Shown one piece after another: positions 14,425 through 18,142 of a stretch of DNA of 18,142 nt. Origin of the DNA: F23-B02 sp963632825 (lineage in GTDB: Bacteria; Bacillota; Clostridia; Oscillospirales; Oscillospiraceae). Within the stretch, counting starts at the first letter, position 1; every line of letters begins with the position of its first letter. The stretch covers positions 1 through 18,142 of the forward strand of contig CAVGWF010000056.1 of NCBI GenBank assembly GCA_963632825.1. Direction: 5' to 3'. The notes under the pieces were generated by a model that saw only the letters and a list, made by a program, of their open reading frames with translations, was not told where the DNA came from and did no database searches. The translations under genes were made by a program, and so were the position numbers.

Positions 14425-14453
14425 ATTATAACCAGTTTATTCGCAGTTGTAAA
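14425..14453 (-). promoter_or_regulatory. Promoter of ireB
   Basis: Minus-strand TTTACA (14453-14448), a 17-bp spacer and a perfect TATAAT (14430-14425), giving a leader of about 30 nt. It lies 40 bp after the pheT stop; I see only a weak AT-rich hairpin between them, so readthrough from pheT is also possible. Confidence 0.8.
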
Positions 14454-14492
14454 GCGGATATGCAAAAATCACTATCAGCTTTTGCCGCAGAT

Positions 14493-17195
14493 TCAGCGCA
14501 TGACCGCTCCGAAATCGCGTTCGAGAGCCGCAAGAACGGACTTCATGGTATCCTCGGCGTGCTCGTCGGTCAGGGTCTGATCGTCGGCCCTGAGCGTGAG
14601 CGAGAACGCAACGGATTTTTTGCCCTGAGCGATATGCGAGCCGGTGTATATGTCAAACAGCGTGCAGTCCTTAAGGTACCTGCCGCCTGCGGACATGATG
14701 CAGCCGATGAGCTTTGCGACCGGAATAGCCTTGTCGCAGACAACGGCGATATCGCGGGTGACGGCGGGGAACTTGGGCAGCGGCTTGTAAACGGGGTCGC
14801 TGCCGCTTGCGGACATGAGCTTTTCGAGCGAGAGCTCCGCGCAGTAGAGCTCGGCGTCAACGCCGTAGTTAGCGGCAACCAGAGGGTGGATCTGACCGAA
14901 CACGCCGATGAGCTCGTCTCCGGCATATACCTCGGCGCAGCGTCCGGGATGGTATGAGGGATTTGAGGTGCAGGCTTCGTAGTGAACATTTTCGGCCCGC
15001 AGATCGCGCAATATCGCCTCAATGAGTCCCTTTACCGTGAAGAAGCTGACATTCGCCCCGTATGTGCCCAGCGAGAGGTACTTCTTCTCGATCGCAAGAC
15101 CGTCCTTGCCGCCGAGACGGTAGGTTCTGCCAAGCTCATAGAGCCTGACCTCCTTGTTGCGGTAGTTGTAGTTGCGCGTGAGTATCTCGAGCATGGAGGG
15201 CAGAGTGGTGGTGCGCATTATCGAGGTATCCTCGCCGAGCGGATTAAGTATCCTGAAGCTCTCACGGTCGGGCGAATCAGCGGGCATACGGATCTTGTCA
15301 TAGTAAGTGGGGGATATAAACGAGTAAGTGATTATCTCGTCATAGCCAGCGGCGCGGCACAGTGCGCCGAGCCTCTGCTCCATGAGCTGCTCGTCGGAGT
15401 AGCCGCCGAGGGTGCTCTCGCCGGAGACCAGCGTGCAGGGAATATTGTTGTAGCCGTAGAAGCGGGCGACCTCCTCGGCAAGGTCGGAGTAGTGCGAAAC
15501 ATCGCCTCGCCACGAGGGAACGCTTATCGTTTCGCCGTCAACGCCGAACCGGAGGCTGCGGAGAATGTCCTGCATCGTCTCGGTGGAGATATCGGTGCCG
15601 AGCAGGGCATTTATCTTTTCGGGACGCAGACTGAGCACGGTGGGCTCGGGGATACTGTTTACGATGTCTATAACGCCGTCAACCACCTCGCCGGCACCGA
15701 GAAGCTCGACGAGCTCGCAGGCACGGTCGACTGCCGGGAGCGTATTCAGGGGATCAAGACCCTTTTCAAACTTTGCCGACGCCTCGGTTCGCATGCCCAG
15801 CGACAGCGCACCCTTACGGATGCAGGTGCCGTCGAAGTTGGCAGACTCGAAAACGACATCCACGGTATCGGAAACTATCTCGCTGTTTTCGCCGCCCATG
15901 ATGCCGGCAAGTCCGACCGCACGGGTGTCGTCGGCTATAACGAGAATGCTGGAGCTGAGCTTTCTTACATTGCCGTCGAGAGTAGTGAGCTCCTCACCGT
16001 CGGCGGCTCTGCGCACTATTATCTTGCCGCCCTTTACATAGCGGTAGTCAAACGCGTGCATCGGCTGACCGTATTCCATCATGACATAGTTCGTTATATC
16101 GACAATGTTGTTTATTGGTCTTACACCCATTGCGCGCAGTCTCTCACGCATCCACTTGGGCGAGGGCGCTATCTTTACATTGCGCACCATGCGCGCAGTG
16201 TATCTCGGACAGAGGTCGGCTGCGGGCACCTCAACGGTCAGAAGCTCGCTCAGACTGCCGTCTGCGCCGCCCTTTACAACGGGCGTGTGAGTTTTGAGCT
16301 CCTTGCCGAAGGCTGCCGCCGCCTCACGCGCAAGTCCGATGACCGACAGACAGTCGGGACGGTTCGGGGTTATCTCGAACTCGATAACATGGTCGTCGGC
16401 ACCTATTATGGGCTTAATATCGTCGCCCGGCGCAATACCGTCCTCATGCAGGATGAATATGCCGTCGGCTATGCAATGCGGGAACTCCGCCTGCTGAGCG
16501 TGCAGATCGTCGAGCGTGCAGATGCTGTCTGTCTCGGTGTTATATGCCGCCATGTCGCCTGCGTGGATGTTCTGGCAGGCGGTAACAACGGTGTGCTTTT
16601 CGCCGCCGAGCTCCAAGGTCACGCTCCAGAGGTTGACTCCGGCGTTTTCGACGGCGGTAACGCCCGCCGCTATGACGGCTCCGAAAACCTTGTCTCCGGC
16701 GGCTATATCCGCAGGGATGGAGGGTTTATCCTTATCCAGCGGGTGATAATCGTTAAGGAGTGCGGCTGCGGTGATAACGGCATAGGGGAAATCGCGCTCG
16801 TCAAGCCTGAGCTCAGAAAGCGAGCAGAGCATACCGTTTGACATCACGCCTCTGAGCTTGCCCTTGCTTATCTTCTTGCCGCCGGGCAGCAGCGAATTAT
16901 GCAGCGCTGCCGGAACGAGGTCGCCCTCGTGCACATTCCATGCGCCGGTAACTATCTGCACGGGCTCGTCCGCGCCTATGTCTATGCCGCATATCCACAT
17001 ATGATCCGAGTCGGGATGCTTCTCCATGGAAAGTATCCTGCCGACAAGAACATTTTTTATCTCCGCGCCCATGTCCGTATAGGTCTCCACCTTGGAGCCG
17101 GATAGGGTCATTGCCTCGGAAAATTCATGGTCGTCAATATCACTGACGGAAACGCCGTCAACAAACTCACAAAGCCATTTTCTGCTTAAATTCAT
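14493..17195 (-). CDS. pheT: Phenylalanine--tRNA ligase beta subunit, with extra ~100-residue segment
   Basis: 900 residues; the usual length is about 790-810. Order: N-terminal domain; EMAP/tRNA-binding OB fold (about 40-135, with K-H-P-D-S-D, V-T-G-A-x-N-V and G-V-x-S-N-G-M-L-C-S); an extra segment (about 140-241); the B3/4 editing region; B5; the catalytic-like core; and the C-terminal FDX-ACB anticodon-binding domain (about 805-900, starting P-L-P-K-F-P-A-V-T-R-D-I-A). The extra segment interrupts a junction that in common Firmicute PheT reads D-F-P-x-A directly followed by I-x-D-G-I-F. Its part 170-218 resembles residues 49-99, including V-T-A-C-Q-N-I-H-A-G-D against V-T-G-A-W-N-V-H-E-G-D. 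With PheS it charges tRNA-Phe as an alpha2beta2 enzyme. GGAGG lies 8 bases before the ATG, and pheS ends 15 bp upstream. No strong terminator is seen after the stop. Confidence 0.96.
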   Translation of the reverse strand: MNLSRKWLCEFVDGVSVSDIDDHEFSEAMTLSGSKVETYTDMGAEIKNVLVGRILSMEKHPDSDHMWICGIDIGADEPVQIVTGAWNVHEGDLVPAALHNSLLPGGKKISKGKLRGVMSNGMLCSLSELRLDERDFPYAVITAAALLNDYHPLDKDKPSIPADIAAGDKVFGAVIAAGVTAVENAGVNLWSVTLELGGEKHTVVTACQNIHAGDMAAYNTETDSICTLDDLHAQQAEFPHCIADGIFILHEDGIAPGDDIKPIIGADDHVIEFEITPNRPDCLSVIGLAREAAAAFGKELKTHTPVVKGGADGSLSELLTVEVPAADLCPRYTARMVRNVKIAPSPKWMRERLRAMGVRPINNIVDITNYVMMEYGQPMHAFDYRYVKGGKIIVRRAADGEELTTLDGNVRKLSSSILVIADDTRAVGLAGIMGGENSEIVSDTVDVVFESANFDGTCIRKGALSLGMRTEASAKFEKGLDPLNTLPAVDRACELVELLGAGEVVDGVIDIVNSIPEPTVLSLRPEKINALLGTDISTETMQDILRSLRFGVDGETISVPSWRGDVSHYSDLAEEVARFYGYNNIPCTLVSGESTLGGYSDEQLMEQRLGALCRAAGYDEIITYSFISPTYYDKIRMPADSPDRESFRILNPLGEDTSIMRTTTLPSMLEILTRNYNYRNKEVRLYELGRTYRLGGKDGLAIEKKYLSLGTYGANVSFFTVKGLIEAILRDLRAENVHYEACTSNPSYHPGRCAEVYAGDELIGVFGQIHPLVAANYGVDAELYCAELSLEKLMSASGSDPVYKPLPKFPAVTRDIAVVCDKAIPVAKLIGCIMSAGGRYLKDCTLFDIYTGSHIAQGKKSVAFSLTLRADDQTLTDEHAEDTMKSVLAALERDFGAVMR

Positions 17196-17210
17196 TTCTT
17201 ATTCCTCCCA

Positions 17211-18142
17211 TCAGAACTGTTCCAGGAAGCGGACATCGTTTTCAAATATCAGGCGCAGGTCGGAGATCTTAAACCTGCGCATCGCAAGTCTCTCAAGACC
17301 CATGCCGAATGCCCAGCCGGTGTATTCCTCACTGTCGATGCCGCTCATTTCAAGCACCTTGGGGTGGATCATACCGGCGCCGAGCACCTCGATCCAGCCC
17401 TCGCCCTTGCAGGTGGGACAGCCCTTGCCGCCGCACTTATGGCACTGGACATCCATCTCGCAGCTCGGCTCGGTGAACGGGAAGTGATGGGGTCTGAATC
17501 TCGTTACGGTGCCCTCACCGAACAGCTCCTGCATCACGAGGTTGAGAGTGCCCTTGAGGTCTGCCATGGTGATGTTCTTATCTATTACCATGCCCTCAAC
17601 CTGATGGAACATGGGCGAGTGGGTCGCGTCGACCTCGTCCTTACGGTAAACTCTGCCGGGAGCGACGATACGGATGGGAAGGGGCATTGTCTCCATTGCA
17701 CGCACCTGCATGGGGCTCGTCTGCGAGCGAAGCATCACGCGGCTGTCGGTATCGAAGTAGAAGGTATCCGACCAGTCGCGGGAGGGATGTCCCTCATCTG
17801 CGTTGAGCTTGTCGAAGTTATAGCTTGCAAGCTCTACCTCGGGACCGTCGAGCACCGTAAAGCCCATGCCGACGAATATATCCTTTATCTCGTCAAGCGC
17901 CTTGTACATCGGATGCTTATGACCGATGCGTATATCCTCGCCCGGAACGGTGACATCGACCGCCTCAAGCTCAAGGCGCGCCTCAAGCGCAGCTGCTTCG
18001 AGCTTTTCACGGGTCTGGTCTATCGCCTGCTCAAGCTCTGCGCGGATCTGGTTTGCAAGCTGACCCATAACGGGACGCTCCTGTGCGGAGAGCTTGCCCA
18101 TCTGCTTGAGAATAGCGGTGAGCTCGCCCTTTTTGCCGAGAT
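17211..18142 (-). CDS. pheS: Phenylalanine--tRNA ligase alpha subunit (5' end outside window)
   Basis: About 310 codons are present. The frame continues to the window edge, where it reads L-G-K-K-G-E-L-T-A-I-L-K-Q before M-G-K-L-S; this is the normal N-terminal coiled-coil of PheS, so the internal ATG at 18099-18101 is not the start and about 30-40 residues are missing. The class II motifs are complete: S-Q-T-S-P-M-Q, motif 2 G-R-V-Y-R-K-D-E-V-D-A-T-H-S with F-H-Q-V-E-G, and motif 3 G-W-A-F-G-M-G-L-E-R-L. A Cys4 cluster, C-H-K-C-G-G-K-G-C-P-T-C, forms a probable zinc knuckle found in many Firmicute PheS. It catalyses phenylalanine activation and transfer to tRNA-Phe with PheT. The promoter and any T-box leader would lie beyond the window. 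Confidence 0.97.
   Translation of the reverse strand, partial: LGKKGELTAILKQMGKLSAQERPVMGQLANQIRAELEQAIDQTREKLEAAALEARLELEAVDVTVPGEDIRIGHKHPMYKALDEIKDIFVGMGFTVLDGPEVELASYNFDKLNADEGHPSRDWSDTFYFDTDSRVMLRSQTSPMQVRAMETMPLPIRIVAPGRVYRKDEVDATHSPMFHQVEGMVIDKNITMADLKGTLNLVMQELFGEGTVTRFRPHHFPFTEPSCEMDVQCHKCGGKGCPTCKGEGWIEVLGAGMIHPKVLEMSGIDSEEYTGWAFGMGLERLAMRRFKISDLRLIFENDVRFLEQF

Noticed and set aside
14454..14492. Terminator after pheT
   Set aside because: Only a 6-bp AT-rich pairing of GCAAAA with TTTTGC is available; too weak to call.
14982..16841. 619-codon open frame antisense to pheT
   Set aside because: It mirrors the codon bias of pheT in the opposite strand, has no RBS-supported start and no recognisable domain; pheT itself is certain.
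1..18142. CRISPR array, tRNA, rRNA, insertion sequence or prophage genes
   Set aside because: No regularly spaced repeats, cloverleaf-like or rRNA sequence, transposase or phage structural motifs were seen in any gap or frame.

Overview
The window (about 18 kb, GC-rich for a Firmicute) looks like chromosomal DNA of an anaerobic Clostridia, most likely an Oscillospirales-type gut bacterium. This rests on AGGAGG-type ribosome binding sites, sigma-A-like promoters, an ireB (UPF0297) gene, a Firmicute-style pheS-pheT pair with a Cys4 insertion in PheS, and the VTC/DUF4956/CotH gene set. Placement below class level is inference. I see no tRNA, rRNA, CRISPR array, insertion sequence, prophage or attachment site.

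Left part (1-4970): the end of a probable FAD/NADH oxidoreductase with a strong terminator; a TetR regulator facing a metallo-beta-lactamase-fold hydrolase across a short promoter region holding a 16-bp palindrome; tcdA, overlapping the hydrolase tail to tail; a membrane-anchored SurA/parvulin-like protein; a membrane metallophosphoesterase fired from a back-to-back divergent promoter pair; and a 20-codon acidic small ORF with its own RBS, a -10-like box and a terminator.

Centre (4969-11687): an OmpR-family response regulator/sensor kinase pair on the minus strand faces a tightly packed plus-strand operon: VTC-domain protein (polyphosphate polymerase-like), DUF4956 membrane protein, CotH-family kinase with two membrane anchors, and an HtrA-like protease. 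The 272-bp region between them carries two sets of TTCAG direct repeats. Three copies phased at 11 bp point at the regulator gene, and two copies at 10 bp sit just upstream of a -10 box pointing at the operon. This suggests that the two-component system controls itself and the operon together, and it is the most interesting unit in the window. The operon ends at a 16-bp bidirectional terminator shared with a convergent Na/Pi cotransporter gene.

Right part (11696-18142): the Na/Pi-cotransporter/PhoU-like protein, a small DUF1232 protein, ireB standing apart from its usual partners, and pheS-pheT on the minus strand, with pheS cut by the window edge. PheT is about 100 residues longer than usual because of a segment that looks like a degenerate second copy of its N-terminal tRNA-binding OB fold.
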